Shown: positions 19,193-27,869, numbered from the stretch's first letter. The stretch is 64,000 nucleotides of DNA from Fibrobacterota bacterium (GCA_023436205.1 JAEZKC010000106.1:124001-188000), one strand, 5' to 3'. Notes: generated by a model from the sequence alone, not told the origin. Made by a program: numbers and translations.

Positions 19193-19700
19193 TATCGGCC
19201 TCTTATAAGTGAAGCATCCACTCTATCCTAGCCAAGGGGAGTGGCATGGATAGAAAACTGCGTTTAGATAAAATCTATATAATTATACATTAAAGAACCA
19301 GTTTCGGTAATTTTTTACCAGAAGAGAAGTTCTCTTGCAATTGATTTTGTCAAGAATCTGATTGCAGCCCAAACTCTGTAAAACATTGATTTATATAACT
19401 AAAAAATAACAAATACTATCCATAACTGGTAACTGAAAGCCATTTTGGAGAGCTTATTTGATTTTCCATGTACTCTGATAGGGAATTATTTGATGCATAT
19501 TACTTCAAAATGAGTTAAGGGAACGCTACATCTTCTCCTAATTTACTTTTCTGTTTTAAGCTTTAGGATAGAATTTAAATCCTTACAAACCCCCGTCTCA
19601 GAGGCTTTTCTGTTTATACTTCTCTTCCCCGGATCTACAATTTTCTAGCTACCCCTCCCTATCTCACATTCACGCATAACCACTTTCAACTTATTAACCT
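19193..19700. other. Gene-free AT-rich gap between divergent genes
   Basis: About 500 bases upstream of the giant-protein operon (leftward). There is no credible ORF, tRNA or strong hairpin. It must carry the operon promoter; I could not fix a convincing -35/-10 pair. The DnaA-box cluster follows at its right end. Confidence 0.5.
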
Positions 19701-19873
19701 ATACACAAGTTATCCACATTAGTTCGCATCTTTCAACATACACTTGCCTTGGAACGCATCTGTTCCCTAATCTATTTTCTCCAGCAAAGATACTCTTGTT
19801 TCTAACATTTTCACAAGTTATCCACATTCTAACACGTATACAGTTTTCCGTGTTTGATAACAAGTTATCAACA
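19701..19873 (+). promoter_or_regulatory. DnaA-box cluster (possible second part of the origin)
   Basis: Two perfect TTATCCACA boxes at 19710-19718 and 19818-19826, each inside the longer word ACAAGTTATCCACATT, plus TTATCAACA at 19865-19873. All are on the plus strand, upstream of rimI and about 12 kb from the dnaA-dnaN boxes. Perfect 9-mers are not expected by chance in this number. They may be origin-linked, DnaA-titrating or transcription-control sites. Confidence 0.65.
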
Positions 19874-19897
19874 TCAATGTGGGATAAACCTAACATC

Positions 19898-20350
19898 ATG
19901 ATTATTCAGCCGGTTCCATCTTTTAAACTTATCGAACCAGAAGATTTCTCTTCATTGATCACTCTTGAGGCGCTCTGCCATCCACACCCCTGGAGCAAAG
20001 CCGTTATGGAAGGGGATTTGCACCACCCTTGCGGATTTCATATCGGATTATCTCTGGATAACCGGAAAATCATCGGATACATCCTTTCTTTGCTGGTTAT
20101 TGGTGAACTGCAAATAAACAATGTAGCTATTCACCCTCAGTTCCGTAAAAGAGGACTTGCAACGTTACTTGTGAAACATCTGCTCGAACAAGCCAAACAA
20201 AAAGAATCCTCCAGAGCTTTCCTGGAAGTAAAAGTCTCAAATACTGCCGCTATTAAGACCTATGAGAGGTGTGGGTTTTCGATAGATGGCAAAAGAAAGG
20301 GGTATTATCAGGATGGAGAAGATGCATTGCTAATGAGCAGAACTCTTTAG
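19898..20350 (+). CDS. rimI: Ribosomal protein bS18 alanine N-acetyltransferase (GNAT)
   Basis: Transfers an acetyl group from acetyl-CoA to the N-terminal Ala of S18. The 150-residue GNAT fold is complete: INNVAIHPQFRKRGLATLL is motif A with the acetyl-CoA loop (RKRGLA), and NTAAIKTYERCGF with GKRKGYYQDGEDALLMSR is the RimI-type end. The start is uncertain: ATG 19898 gives the normal family N-terminus but has no clear SD; ATG at 19877 and 19796 would run back over the DnaA boxes. It is the only rightward gene between 1796 and 30430 and usually pairs with tsaB, which is not here. Confidence 0.88.
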   Translation: MIIQPVPSFKLIEPEDFSSLITLEALCHPHPWSKAVMEGDLHHPCGFHIGLSLDNRKIIGYILSLLVIGELQINNVAIHPQFRKRGLATLLVKHLLEQAKQKESSRAFLEVKVSNTAAIKTYERCGFSIDGKRKGYYQDGEDALLMSRTL

Positions 20351-20353
20351 TTC

Positions 20354-20370
20354 ACAAGTTATCCACATTT
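20354..20370 (+). promoter_or_regulatory. DnaA box in extended context
   Basis: TTATCCACA at 20359-20367 within CACAAGTTATCCACATT, the same extended word as at 19.7-19.8 kb. It lies between the convergent ends of rimI and the STAS gene, so a promoter role is unlikely; DnaA titration or an origin role fits better. Confidence 0.6.
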
Positions 20371-20750
20371 CAATTGTTCACCAAAGATTCTAACTTTCCC
20401 ATAAATTGGGGTGCTGTGGAGAGTTGCAGTGATTCCAGATTATCGTAGATTATTAAGTTAGGGATTCGATGTATATTCGTACTGGTTAATATTTCACGAA
20501 CATACTTTGAGGCTACCAGACGGAGGAACCGTCCGGTTCCGGGAAGTGTTTTCAGAAATCTTATAATGATACTGATTTCAGTTGAGGAGATTATCTGCAG
20601 ATGAGACAAATCAAGAACAGTATCTCTTCCACTTTCAGTCTGTTCCGCTTCCAGGGCCATTTCATCTCGCAATCTTTCCAGATCCGAGATGTTTTCCCGT
20701 GTATACATGATAAGCAGAAAGTCATTACTGTCAAACTTTCTGAATGACAT
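20370..20750 (-). CDS. STAS-domain protein (anti-sigma-factor antagonist-like)
   Basis: A 126-residue single-domain protein. The STAS core shows VLDLSHLQIISSTEISIIIRF, where SST occupies the place of the phosphorylatable Ser/Thr of SpoIIAA-like proteins, then a final helix with LESLQLS. Such proteins bind partner anti-sigma kinases or act as scaffolds; no partner kinase is in the window. AGGGGG precedes ATG 20750. It lies 86 bases downstream of the bactofilin gene in the same direction, so it may belong to the bactofilin-M23 unit. Confidence 0.8.
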   Translation of the reverse strand: MSFRKFDSNDFLLIMYTRENISDLERLRDEMALEAEQTESGRDTVLDLSHLQIISSTEISIIIRFLKTLPGTGRFLRLVASKYVREILTSTNIHRIPNLIIYDNLESLQLSTAPQFMGKLESLVNN

Positions 20751-20836
20751 CCGTTCCCCCTGAAGCTGAACCCAAAAAAGTCTGCTAATATTATATCATT
20801 AAAGGAGAACAAAGAAAACTGAAAAAGCAGTTTTCC

Positions 20837-21187
20837 TTAAACGGATTCACTTTTTCCTTTTTGCATTGAACAGTTTCCGTGAAACACTGCACCTTCGTTG
20901 ATAACCAGTTCTTTTGTCTGAAGATCGCCGATCAAAGTGGCGGATGCCTGGAGCTCCACACGATCTTCCACCAGCATATTACCTATCACCTTACCGAAAA
21001 TGAAAGCACTCTTTGCTTTTATTTCAGCCTCCACAATTCCAGTATCACCCACTGTTATAGATTCCGCTGTTTCAAGCTTTCCTTTAAAAGATCCATCGAT
21101 ACGTATTCCGTGCGGCACAGTAATAGATCCTTCAAATACACTGCCTTCACCGATGATATTCAGCAGTCCCTTTGATCCTTTGTCCAT
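20837..21187 (-). CDS. Bactofilin (polymerising cytoskeletal protein)
   Basis: 116 residues. The central right-handed beta-helix is recognised by the repeating strand pattern GSVFEGSITVPHGIRIDGSF, then ITVGDTGIVEAEIKAKSAF and LIGDLQTKELVINEGA. Flanks are short and polar. Bactofilins polymerise without nucleotide on the inner-membrane face and place wall hydrolases. The next upstream gene encodes an M23 peptidase 16 bases away, the same pairing known for CcmA/Csd proteins in Helicobacter and for other shape modules. Confidence 0.93.
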   Translation of the reverse strand: MDKGSKGLLNIIGEGSVFEGSITVPHGIRIDGSFKGKLETAESITVGDTGIVEAEIKAKSAFIFGKVIGNMLVEDRVELQASATLIGDLQTKELVINEGAVFHGNCSMQKGKSESV

Positions 21188-21203
21188 AAAAACGCAAGCT
21201 CCT

Positions 21204-22028
21204 TCAGTGTTTATGTCCGCCTATGAAATTTGCGGGATCCATGTTTTTTCCATCTTTGATTACTTCATAATGAAGATGTGGTGCAGTTGAACGACCTGTA
21301 TTTCCCACCAGTGCGACAGTCTGTCCCCGATTCACCTTATCTCGTGCAGAAACAAGCACTTGTGAACAATGTCCATACCGGGTCAAAAAACCATAGTCAT
21401 GACGAATTGTCACCATCAATCCAAAGTAGGCATCTTTTCGGACATCTTCAACGATTCCCATGGCTGTTGCACGGATAGGTGTACCTGCTGCTGCCGCAAA
21501 ATCCATCCCAAGGTGTTCATCGGCCATGGATGTATCATCGAGAAAATGTTTTGTCACCCACCCGTCTACTGGCTGAATATTGGGAATGGATGCTACATAC
21601 TGTTCAGCATTTATAAGTTTGGGAATATTGCGAGATTCTACACGATTTGTGTTCATGTCTATTACAGGCTGATTTTTTTCACTTAAGGCAAGCTTTGGTC
21701 TTTCAGGTTCCAACTTTTCAATGTCTGCAATATTGGACAACTTGTATAAATATGCTGTGATATTTTCGATATTTTCTATCTTTTCACTAGCTATTTGCAG
21801 ATCCCTGACTTGCTTTTTAAGATCGGCATTTTCCTCTTTCAGAGAATAAACCAGCTGCAATTTTAAAGCGATTTCTCCAGTTTTATAGAGAAGAATTCCC
21901 AGGCATGTCACAAACAGAGCAAGAAACAGCAGAAGAGAAAACAGTGTATACCAATGAATTCTCAGAGTGAAACTGCGTCCCTTTTCCTCCGGGAAAAACA
22001 TCAACGTGTAATGATTGTTTTTCTTCAT
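21204..22028 (-). CDS. M23-family peptidoglycan endopeptidase, membrane-anchored
   Basis: 274 residues. A cytoplasmic stub, one membrane span (about 28-48), a coiled-coil stretch (LKEENADLKKQVRDLQIA), a linker and an M23 LytM domain. The zinc ligands are present as HLGMD and HLHYE, and the domain carries the usual GYGHCSQ-like loop (RYGHCSQVLVS). It likely cuts peptide cross-links in the periplasm, with bactofilin placing it. It starts 8 bases after parB ends, so cell-shape and chromosome-segregation genes form one leftward cluster. Confidence 0.92.
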   Translation of the reverse strand: MKKNNHYTLMFFPEEKGRSFTLRIHWYTLFSLLLFLALFVTCLGILLYKTGEIALKLQLVYSLKEENADLKKQVRDLQIASEKIENIENITAYLYKLSNIADIEKLEPERPKLALSEKNQPVIDMNTNRVESRNIPKLINAEQYVASIPNIQPVDGWVTKHFLDDTSMADEHLGMDFAAAAGTPIRATAMGIVEDVRKDAYFGLMVTIRHDYGFLTRYGHCSQVLVSARDKVNRGQTVALVGNTGRSTAPHLHYEVIKDGKNMDPANFIGGHKH

Positions 22029-22036
22029 TGATCCTA

Positions 22037-22903
22037 CTATGCGTTCAGAATATCAAATATTCTTACCAGGTCTTCCTGACTGTAATAATCTATCTCCAGT
22101 TTTCCCTTGTTCTCTCCACTAACTTTCAGCTTAACTGACGTACCAAATTTATACTGAAGTCTTTCAAGCTGATGTGCCATATCCGGATCTATTGGTTCGG
22201 GAGTGTCAGCTGGCTTAATCCTTTTCTTAGATTCTTTCTGTTCCTGACTTTCCCTTTCTATATCTCGAACCGTAAGTTTTTCTTCCTGGATCCGCTTGGC
22301 CATTTCGAGCTGCTTTTCTGAATCATCAAGCGACAGGAGCGCTCGAGCATGCCCCATGGTAAGTTCATTCCGCCTCACCATATTCTGAATATCATCAGGC
22401 AAGTTAAGCAGACGCAAACTGTTGGTGATTACCGTTCTGCTTTTTCCCACTCGTTTGGAGAGTTCTTCATGCGTATAGTTGCATTCCAGAAGAAGCTTCT
22501 GATAGGCGATCGCTTTTTCAATTTCGTTAAGTTCTTCGCGCTGAATATTCTCCACAAGCGCAAGCTCAAGCATCTCTCTATCGGTAACTTTTGGTTTAAC
22601 GATACAGGGAACTTTATCCCGCTTCAGGTATCTGAAAGCGCGGAATCGCCTTTCTCCGGATATAATCTCGTATCCATCAGCTTTTTGCCTCAAAACGACA
22701 GGCTGAAGCAATCCTTGATTTTCTATACTTTCAGCCAGCCCCTTAATCTCTTCATCATCAAAGTCGATTCTGGGCTGAAACGGATTAGGTACTATAGCTC
22801 CTATATCTACAAAGACTACCTCATTATCACTGCCCTTTTCCTCTGATTGAGTGGGAATCAGATTTGAGAGTCCTCTACCAAGAGCTCTACGCTTGCTGTT
22901 CAT
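22037..22903 (-). CDS. parB: Chromosome-partitioning protein ParB
   Basis: 288 residues. The N-terminus RRALGRGLSNLIP is the ParA-activating peptide. The ParB/Srx CTP-binding domain has PFQPRIDF and SGERRFRA, followed by ENIQREELN and an HTH (YTHEELSKRVGKSRTVITNSLRLL). A C-terminal dimerisation part ends at residue 288. ParB loads on parS, two copies of which lie 1.6 and 3.5 kb upstream. Its ATG lies within the end of parA, a 17-base overlap. Confidence 0.96.
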   Translation of the reverse strand: MNSKRRALGRGLSNLIPTQSEEKGSDNEVVFVDIGAIVPNPFQPRIDFDDEEIKGLAESIENQGLLQPVVLRQKADGYEIISGERRFRAFRYLKRDKVPCIVKPKVTDREMLELALVENIQREELNEIEKAIAYQKLLLECNYTHEELSKRVGKSRTVITNSLRLLNLPDDIQNMVRRNELTMGHARALLSLDDSEKQLEMAKRIQEEKLTVRDIERESQEQKESKKRIKPADTPEPIDPDMAHQLERLQYKFGTSVKLKVSGENKGKLEIDYYSQEDLVRIFDILNA

Positions 22904-23678
22904 TCTGCATGATTTCCTTAGCTAAAGTGAGATAGTTTTCTGCCCCGGATGACATAATGTCATAGAGAATAATAGGTTTACCAAATGATGGAGCTTCACT
23001 GAGTTTTACATTTCTGGATATCATCACCTCGAAAACCCGTCCGGAGAAGCATGACCGAACATCTTCAGCAACCTGCCTTGAAAGATTCAGCCTTCCATCA
23101 TACATAGTAAGAAGAGCTCCTTCAACCACCAGCTGAGGATTTAAATTCTTTTGGACCAAATGTACGGTGTTCAACAGTTCTGCAAGTCCCTCCAATGCAT
23201 AATACTCACACTGAATCGGGATCAAAACCGAATTGGCTGCCGTGAGGACATTTACCGTAAGCAGTCCCAAAGATGGAGGCGAATCGATTATTACATACTC
23301 ATATTCTTCACCTACCGCTTTGATTGCCGATTCCAGTTTTCTCTCTCGAGCCATACTGTTTACCAGTTCAATTTCAGCTCCGGCCAGATCGGGTGTAGCT
23401 GGAGCTACATCCAAAAATTTCATAAAGCTGGTAGCTCTGCGGATCTCCCGAATAGTAATGGCCTGCCCATCCTGAACACGCTCAGTGATGACATCATACA
23501 TGGATAATTCAACATCATTTTTGTCGATCCCCAATCCGGTAGTCGCATTCGATTGGGGATCCATATCCACAACAAGGGTTCGCCGCTCCGCTGCAGCGAA
23601 ACAGGCCGCAAGATTGATTGACGTGGTGGTTTTACCCACGCCACCTTTTTGATTACAGACCGCAATAACTTTCGCCAC
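22887..23678 (-). CDS. parA: Chromosome-partitioning ATPase ParA (Soj)
   Basis: 263 residues. Deviant Walker A KGGVGKTTTSINLA (signature Lys present), switch I DPQSNATTGLG, and Walker B YVIIDSPPSLG, then YYALEGLAELL. It binds DNA nonspecifically and pulls ParB-parS complexes apart. GTG/ATG choice is not an issue: ATG 23678 gives the standard N-terminus AKVIAVCNQKGGVG. A perfect extended DnaA box (23705-23724) is 27 bases upstream of its start, in the leader or promoter. Confidence 0.96.
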   Translation of the reverse strand: MAKVIAVCNQKGGVGKTTTSINLAACFAAAERRTLVVDMDPQSNATTGLGIDKNDVELSMYDVITERVQDGQAITIREIRRATSFMKFLDVAPATPDLAGAEIELVNSMARERKLESAIKAVGEEYEYVIIDSPPSLGLLTVNVLTAANSVLIPIQCEYYALEGLAELLNTVHLVQKNLNPQLVVEGALLTMYDGRLNLSRQVAEDVRSCFSGRVFEVMISRNVKLSEAPSFGKPIILYDIMSSGAENYLTLAKEIMQNEQQA

Positions 23679-23704
23679 AACCTACCTCTTCATTTATACT
23701 TGGT

Positions 23705-23724
23705 ATACACAAGTTATCCACATT
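23705..23724 (+). promoter_or_regulatory. Extended DnaA box upstream of parA
   Basis: TTATCCACA at 23714-23722. The surrounding 20 bases are identical to 19701-19720. Lying in the parA-rsmG gap (23679-23842), it could let DnaA repress or time parAB expression. Confidence 0.65.
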
Positions 23725-23842
23725 GATAGAACTGCTGTTGAAAACCTGATGTTCACGATATTTGTGAAAATTGAACTAATTTAAGCACTTTCCATGGTCA
23801 TTTTAACTCTAGCATTCGATGGAGCTTCAGTTTTCCACAAAA

Positions 23843-24520
23843 CTAAACTAGTTCCAGAGAAACCAGATTGAGACCCTGAATCTGATTTCCAAGATCGTAC
23901 TCTGCAATCTCACTTATTCTGATTCCATCTTTATCTTTATTATTGGTAATCAGATCCAGTTCGGAGGTGAACTGCTTTGTTTTAAAGGTGTACATGTGCC
24001 CATCATCTGAGAGAAGAGGTTTAGCCATTTGAGAGAATTTCTGCAATGTTCCTATTCCCCTGCTGATAACATAATCAGCCTTTTTCTCGAGAGTAAGCTT
24101 TTCCACTTTTCCATTATGGATTGTAATGTTATCCAATTTCAATTCACTCTTAACTTCTTTCAGGAACGCTGCTTTTTTGCGATTTGATTCTACAAGAATA
24201 AAAGTAAGATCCGGACGGAAAATGCGGATGGGTATGGAAGGAAAGCCTCCTCCCGCTCCAATATCCAGAACCGTGGCTCCCTTTTTGAATCCGAACAGAA
24301 GCAAAGGTTGAAGAGAATCGCAGAAGTGGCGGAGAAAAAGAGAGTCTTCTTCACTTTTTGATACAAGAGTCTCTTCATCATTGAACTTGTAGATCAGGCA
24401 GATATAACTCAGAATCAATTCGCGCTGATCAAGGTCAGGTGTAAGACCGAGACGCTCCAATTCTTTGAGTTCATAACACTGCTTTGCACGATCCAGAAAA
24501 GTAGAGAGTGATGCGTTCAT
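23843..24520 (-). CDS. rsmG: 16S rRNA (guanine527-N7)-methyltransferase RsmG (GidB)
   Basis: Methylates G527 of 16S rRNA with SAM. 225 residues; the SAM-binding motif is VLDIGAGGGFPSIPI, preceded by the RHFCDSLQPL helix typical of RsmG, and followed by the acidic end of strand 2 (ILVESNRKKAAFL) and YVISRGIG. Neighbour order mnmG-rsmG-parA-parB is the usual origin arrangement. A parS site lies 13 bases before its ATG. Confidence 0.95.
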   Translation of the reverse strand: MNASLSTFLDRAKQCYELKELERLGLTPDLDQRELILSYICLIYKFNDEETLVSKSEEDSLFLRHFCDSLQPLLLFGFKKGATVLDIGAGGGFPSIPIRIFRPDLTFILVESNRKKAAFLKEVKSELKLDNITIHNGKVEKLTLEKKADYVISRGIGTLQKFSQMAKPLLSDDGHMYTFKTKQFTSELDLITNNKDKDGIRISEIAEYDLGNQIQGLNLVSLELV

Positions 24521-24532
24521 GGGTTTATCCTA

Positions 24533-24548
24533 TGTTTCACGTGAAACG
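24533..24548. promoter_or_regulatory. parS site (15/16)
   Basis: TGTTTCACGTGAAACG matches the consensus TGTTTCACGTGAAACA at 15 of 16 positions. It lies between the mnmG stop and the rsmG start. This is the ParB-loading site of the origin. Confidence 0.93.
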
Positions 24549-24558
24549 ATGTAAGTGT

Positions 24559-26391
24559 CTATCTTGATATATAAATGGCCAAAATTGAAATATCTGCCGG
24601 AGTCACCCCCGCTATTCTTGATGCCTGCCCTAAAGTGTTAGGTCTTATCTTTTTAAGCTTTATTCTCGACTCAGTAAGCAGACCCGGCACCTCATCGTAT
24701 TCTACTCCCTCTGGAATGGTAGTCTGCTCCAATCTTTTCATTTTTTCAATTTCTTTTATCTGCTTTGCAACGAAACCTTCATACTTTATTTCTGATTCTA
24801 CTCCCAATTCAAGATACCGGTCAAAGTCCGGACAATCTTCAAGGCACTTCAGAACTCCTCTTAAATCAAAATCCGGTCTTCTCAACAGATCAGATGCCTT
24901 TTCGGTTTGGGAGATTGTTAAACCAAGTTTCTCTCTACACAGATCCGCACTAATTCTGACTGTTCCCAACCAGCTGATCCTGCTCTTTTTTTCTTCCCAG
25001 ACTTTTTGGCGCTGCAGATACATTTCCGAAGAAACATATCCCAGCTTGTAAGCTATGGACATCAACCGTTCATCGCAGTTGTCCTGCCTTAAAAGCAATC
25101 TGTACTCTGCGCGGGAGGTAAACATTCTATATGGTTCATCTGTACCCCTGGTTACAAGGTCATCAATCAGAACACCCACATAAGAACTGTCTCTCCCCAA
25201 CACCAGTGGTTCTTCACCAAAGATGTTCTGAACTGCATTAATTCCGGCGACCAAACCTTGACATGCAGCTTCTTCATAACCGGACGTTCCGTTTACTTGA
25301 CCAGCAAAGAACAGATTTGAAATCTTCTTTGACTCAAGGGTTGATTTAAGCTGAAGAGGCTGGAAGAAATCGTATTCGATTCCATAGCCGGGGCGCAAAA
25401 TCCTGGCATTTTCTAAGCCTTCTATGCTTTTGACCATTTTTTCCTGAACATCATACGGCAGAGATGTAGATAAACCATTTAAATACATCTCTCTATGGTC
25501 CAAGCTCTCTGGTTCTAAAAATAATGTATGCCCATCCCTTTCTCCAAACCGTACCACCTTATCCTCGATGGATGGACAATAACGCGGTCCTATACTTTTG
25601 ATTTTTCCGGTATAGAGAGGAGATCTATCCAGGTTGTCGGTAATATGCTTATGAGTTAAAGAGTTGGTTTTGGAGGCCCAGCATACTGTTTTATTCTCCA
25701 ACTTTTCTAAAGTGAAAAAAGAAAAAGGCCAGGGATTATCGTCACCATGCTGAGGGGATAATTTTGAGAAATCAACAGAGCGACCGTCGATTCGAGGAGG
25801 TGTTCCTGTCTTTAAACGCCCGGATGTGATTCCAAACTCATTCAATTTTTCTGTAAGCTTAGTTGCGGGCGGTTCCCCGGTTCTACCTGCCGGGAAATGA
25901 TTCAATCCAATGTGAGCGACCCCATTCAGGAAGGTTCCGGCGGCCAGGACAACTGCTCTACAATCGATTATTTCACCCGAATCCAGGGTAACGGTACGGA
26001 TTTGCTCTCCTGAAACGCCTAAATCGATAACCATCCCCTGCATTATAGAGATATTGGGGATTTTTTCCAGTTCTTCCCTAGCCACCTTCCGGTACAGATT
26101 TTTATCAGCCTGTGCCCGAGGCCCCCACACTGCAGATCCTTTACTCATATTGAGCATTCGAAAGTGAATCCCGGTCTTATCAATGAGTCGAGCCATAAGA
26201 CCGCCCAGAGCATCTATTTCTCTGACGATATTTCCTTTAGCTACTCCACCTATAGCAGGATTGCATGACATCTGCCCTATCAAGTCTAAATGACTGGTAA
26301 CCAGCAGTACTTGTACTTCTTTTTTTGCAGCAATATAGGCAGCCTCTATTCCGGCATGCCCTCCTCCAATAACAACCAGATCGTATTTCAT
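24559..26391 (-). CDS. mnmG: tRNA uridine-5-carboxymethylaminomethyl modification enzyme MnmG (GidA)
   Basis: The FAD-dependent partner of MnmE, modifying U34 of tRNAs. 610 residues, full length. FAD-binding GGGHAGIEAAY at the N-terminus, the MnmG signature CNPAIGGVAKG (with the reactive Cys), TGTPPRIDG, and AACQGLVAGINA, then the helical C-terminal domain (VTPADISILAIY). The mnmE-mnmG pair is separated by 25 bases that hold a parS site. Confidence 0.97.
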   Translation of the reverse strand: MKYDLVVIGGGHAGIEAAYIAAKKEVQVLLVTSHLDLIGQMSCNPAIGGVAKGNIVREIDALGGLMARLIDKTGIHFRMLNMSKGSAVWGPRAQADKNLYRKVAREELEKIPNISIMQGMVIDLGVSGEQIRTVTLDSGEIIDCRAVVLAAGTFLNGVAHIGLNHFPAGRTGEPPATKLTEKLNEFGITSGRLKTGTPPRIDGRSVDFSKLSPQHGDDNPWPFSFFTLEKLENKTVCWASKTNSLTHKHITDNLDRSPLYTGKIKSIGPRYCPSIEDKVVRFGERDGHTLFLEPESLDHREMYLNGLSTSLPYDVQEKMVKSIEGLENARILRPGYGIEYDFFQPLQLKSTLESKKISNLFFAGQVNGTSGYEEAACQGLVAGINAVQNIFGEEPLVLGRDSSYVGVLIDDLVTRGTDEPYRMFTSRAEYRLLLRQDNCDERLMSIAYKLGYVSSEMYLQRQKVWEEKKSRISWLGTVRISADLCREKLGLTISQTEKASDLLRRPDFDLRGVLKCLEDCPDFDRYLELGVESEIKYEGFVAKQIKEIEKMKRLEQTTIPEGVEYDEVPGLLTESRIKLKKIRPNTLGQASRIAGVTPADISILAIYISR

Positions 26392-26400
26392 AGTCTTCTT

Positions 26401-26416
26401 TGTTTCACGTGAAACA
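26401..26416. promoter_or_regulatory. parS site (perfect)
   Basis: TGTTTCACGTGAAACA, a 16/16 palindrome, directly abutting the mnmE stop codon at 26417. With the second site 1.85 kb away it gives two parS sites in this origin region. Confidence 0.96.
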
Positions 26417-27781
26417 TTATTTCCCTATACAGAACTTTCCAAATACATTATTCAGTACTTCCTCACTGGTAGTATACCCGCAAAGTTCTTCCAGCGCTTC
26501 CATTGCCTTTTTTAAATAATGTGCAGCTATTTCAATTCTATCGATATGCTTCAAACTTTCAACTGTTTCCTGATGGACTGATTTGATTATTGTAAGGTGC
26601 CTGTCATTGGTGATCAAATCGGGACATTCGATTTCATCTACTATACCGTTAATAACTTTAGAAAAACTATCGAACAGTTCATTTAGGTTATTTCCTTCTT
26701 TGATACTTACCTCAACAAAAGGAATTTTATTAAATTTACAAAAGTTCCGTTTTTCCTCAGAGCTACATATATCCATTTTATTCAAAACTAACAGAATCTT
26801 TCCTTTTACTTCCAGTATCTCCTTTTTTTCATCTTCCTGCAGTTTTTCTTCTGAAGAGGTAACCCATATCACTGCATGCGATCTCTGTAAGGCAGATTTG
26901 GTTATGGAGATCCCTTTCTGTTCTATAATATCAGTAGTATCCCGCAGTCCTGCACAATCTAGTATCCTTATAACTGTTCCATTAAACTCCATCTGTTCTG
27001 AAACACTGTCTCTGGTAGTGCCGGGCATATCGTGTACAATTGATCGTTCATATCCTAAAATGGTATTAAACAAACTTGATTTACCTGCATTGGCTGGTCC
27101 TGCCAAAGCTACAGTAAAACCCTGATCGAAGGATTTTACTCTTTCTCCATTAAAAATCTCTTTTTCTATTTTTTGAATGACATTTTTGAAGGTCTCTATT
27201 TCGGAAAATGATCCTTCTCTTATATCATCTTCTTCTTCAAACTCTATTCTGCTTTCAAGAGTGGATAATAAATCGATAAAGGTATTGCGGTAATATTCTA
27301 CACTTTCCCTCTGTTTTCCCTGATAAGCTTTCTGGGCAGATCGAAGGTGTATATCTGTATTGCTATCTATTAAGGATCGTATACTTTCAGCTTTTAGCAG
27401 ATCCATCTTGCCATTTAGAAAAGCTCTTCGAGTGAACTCTCCCTTTGCGGCAGGTTCAACACCAATAGCATAAAGTCTTTCTAGAATCTTTTTTATGATT
27501 ACAGGACCTCCATGACACATAATTTCCACCATGTCTTCACCGGTAAAAGATTTTGGTCCTGTATATTTTATTGCGGTTATTTCATCTACTACCGAATCAT
27601 CTCCATCAATTACACTATATAAATGAACCGTTTTAGCTGAACAGTTTTTAAAGCGCTCTATTTCTTTTATGATAGAGGAAAAAGAAGAATATGAAGCTGA
27701 ACCAGTTATTCTAATAACAGCAAGCGCTCCCCTGCCTCCGGGAGTAGATAGTGCGGCAACTGTAGAAAAAGGATTGTACAT
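26417..27781 (-). CDS. mnmE: tRNA modification GTPase MnmE (TrmE)
   Basis: 454 residues. N-terminal folate-binding dimer domain begins STVAALSTPGGRGALAVIR. The inserted G domain has G1 GPANAGKSSLFN, G2/G3 PGTTRDS and DCAGLRDT, and G4 NKMD, then the C-terminal helix ending in the invariant CIGK. Start: ATG 27781 gives the family-typical MYNPFSTVAAL; an in-frame GTG at 27814 falls inside the loop of a terminator hairpin and is rejected. No SD is visible. The terminator ends 7 bases before the ATG, so the mRNA may be nearly leaderless or depend on read-through from yidC. Confidence 0.94.
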   Translation of the reverse strand: MYNPFSTVAALSTPGGRGALAVIRITGSASYSSFSSIIKEIERFKNCSAKTVHLYSVIDGDDSVVDEITAIKYTGPKSFTGEDMVEIMCHGGPVIIKKILERLYAIGVEPAAKGEFTRRAFLNGKMDLLKAESIRSLIDSNTDIHLRSAQKAYQGKQRESVEYYRNTFIDLLSTLESRIEFEEEDDIREGSFSEIETFKNVIQKIEKEIFNGERVKSFDQGFTVALAGPANAGKSSLFNTILGYERSIVHDMPGTTRDSVSEQMEFNGTVIRILDCAGLRDTTDIIEQKGISITKSALQRSHAVIWVTSSEEKLQEDEKKEILEVKGKILLVLNKMDICSSEEKRNFCKFNKIPFVEVSIKEGNNLNELFDSFSKVINGIVDEIECPDLITNDRHLTIIKSVHQETVESLKHIDRIEIAAHYLKKAMEALEELCGYTTSEEVLNNVFGKFCIGK

Positions 27782-27788
27782 TGATAAC

Positions 27789-27824
27789 AAAAAACCGTCG
27801 GAATTTTTTATCACTCCGACGGTT
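27789..27824 (-). terminator. Rho-independent terminator between yidC and mnmE
   Basis: Minus strand: AACCGTCGGA, 12-base loop, TCCGACGGTT, running into a T run (perfect 10-bp stem; a T tract at 27789-27792 plus stem Ts). It lies 45 bases after the yidC stop and only 7 bases before the mnmE ATG. Confidence 0.85.
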
Positions 27825-27869
27825 TGAAAAAAGGTTACTATATAATCATTTTTTAAATAGGTTTCTTAC

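Noticed and set aside
22349..22846. 165-codon frame opposite parB
   Set aside because: Shadow; parB fully explains the region.
26583..27125. 180-codon frame opposite mnmE
   Set aside because: Antisense shadow; Ser/Ile/Phe-rich composition from reversed codons.
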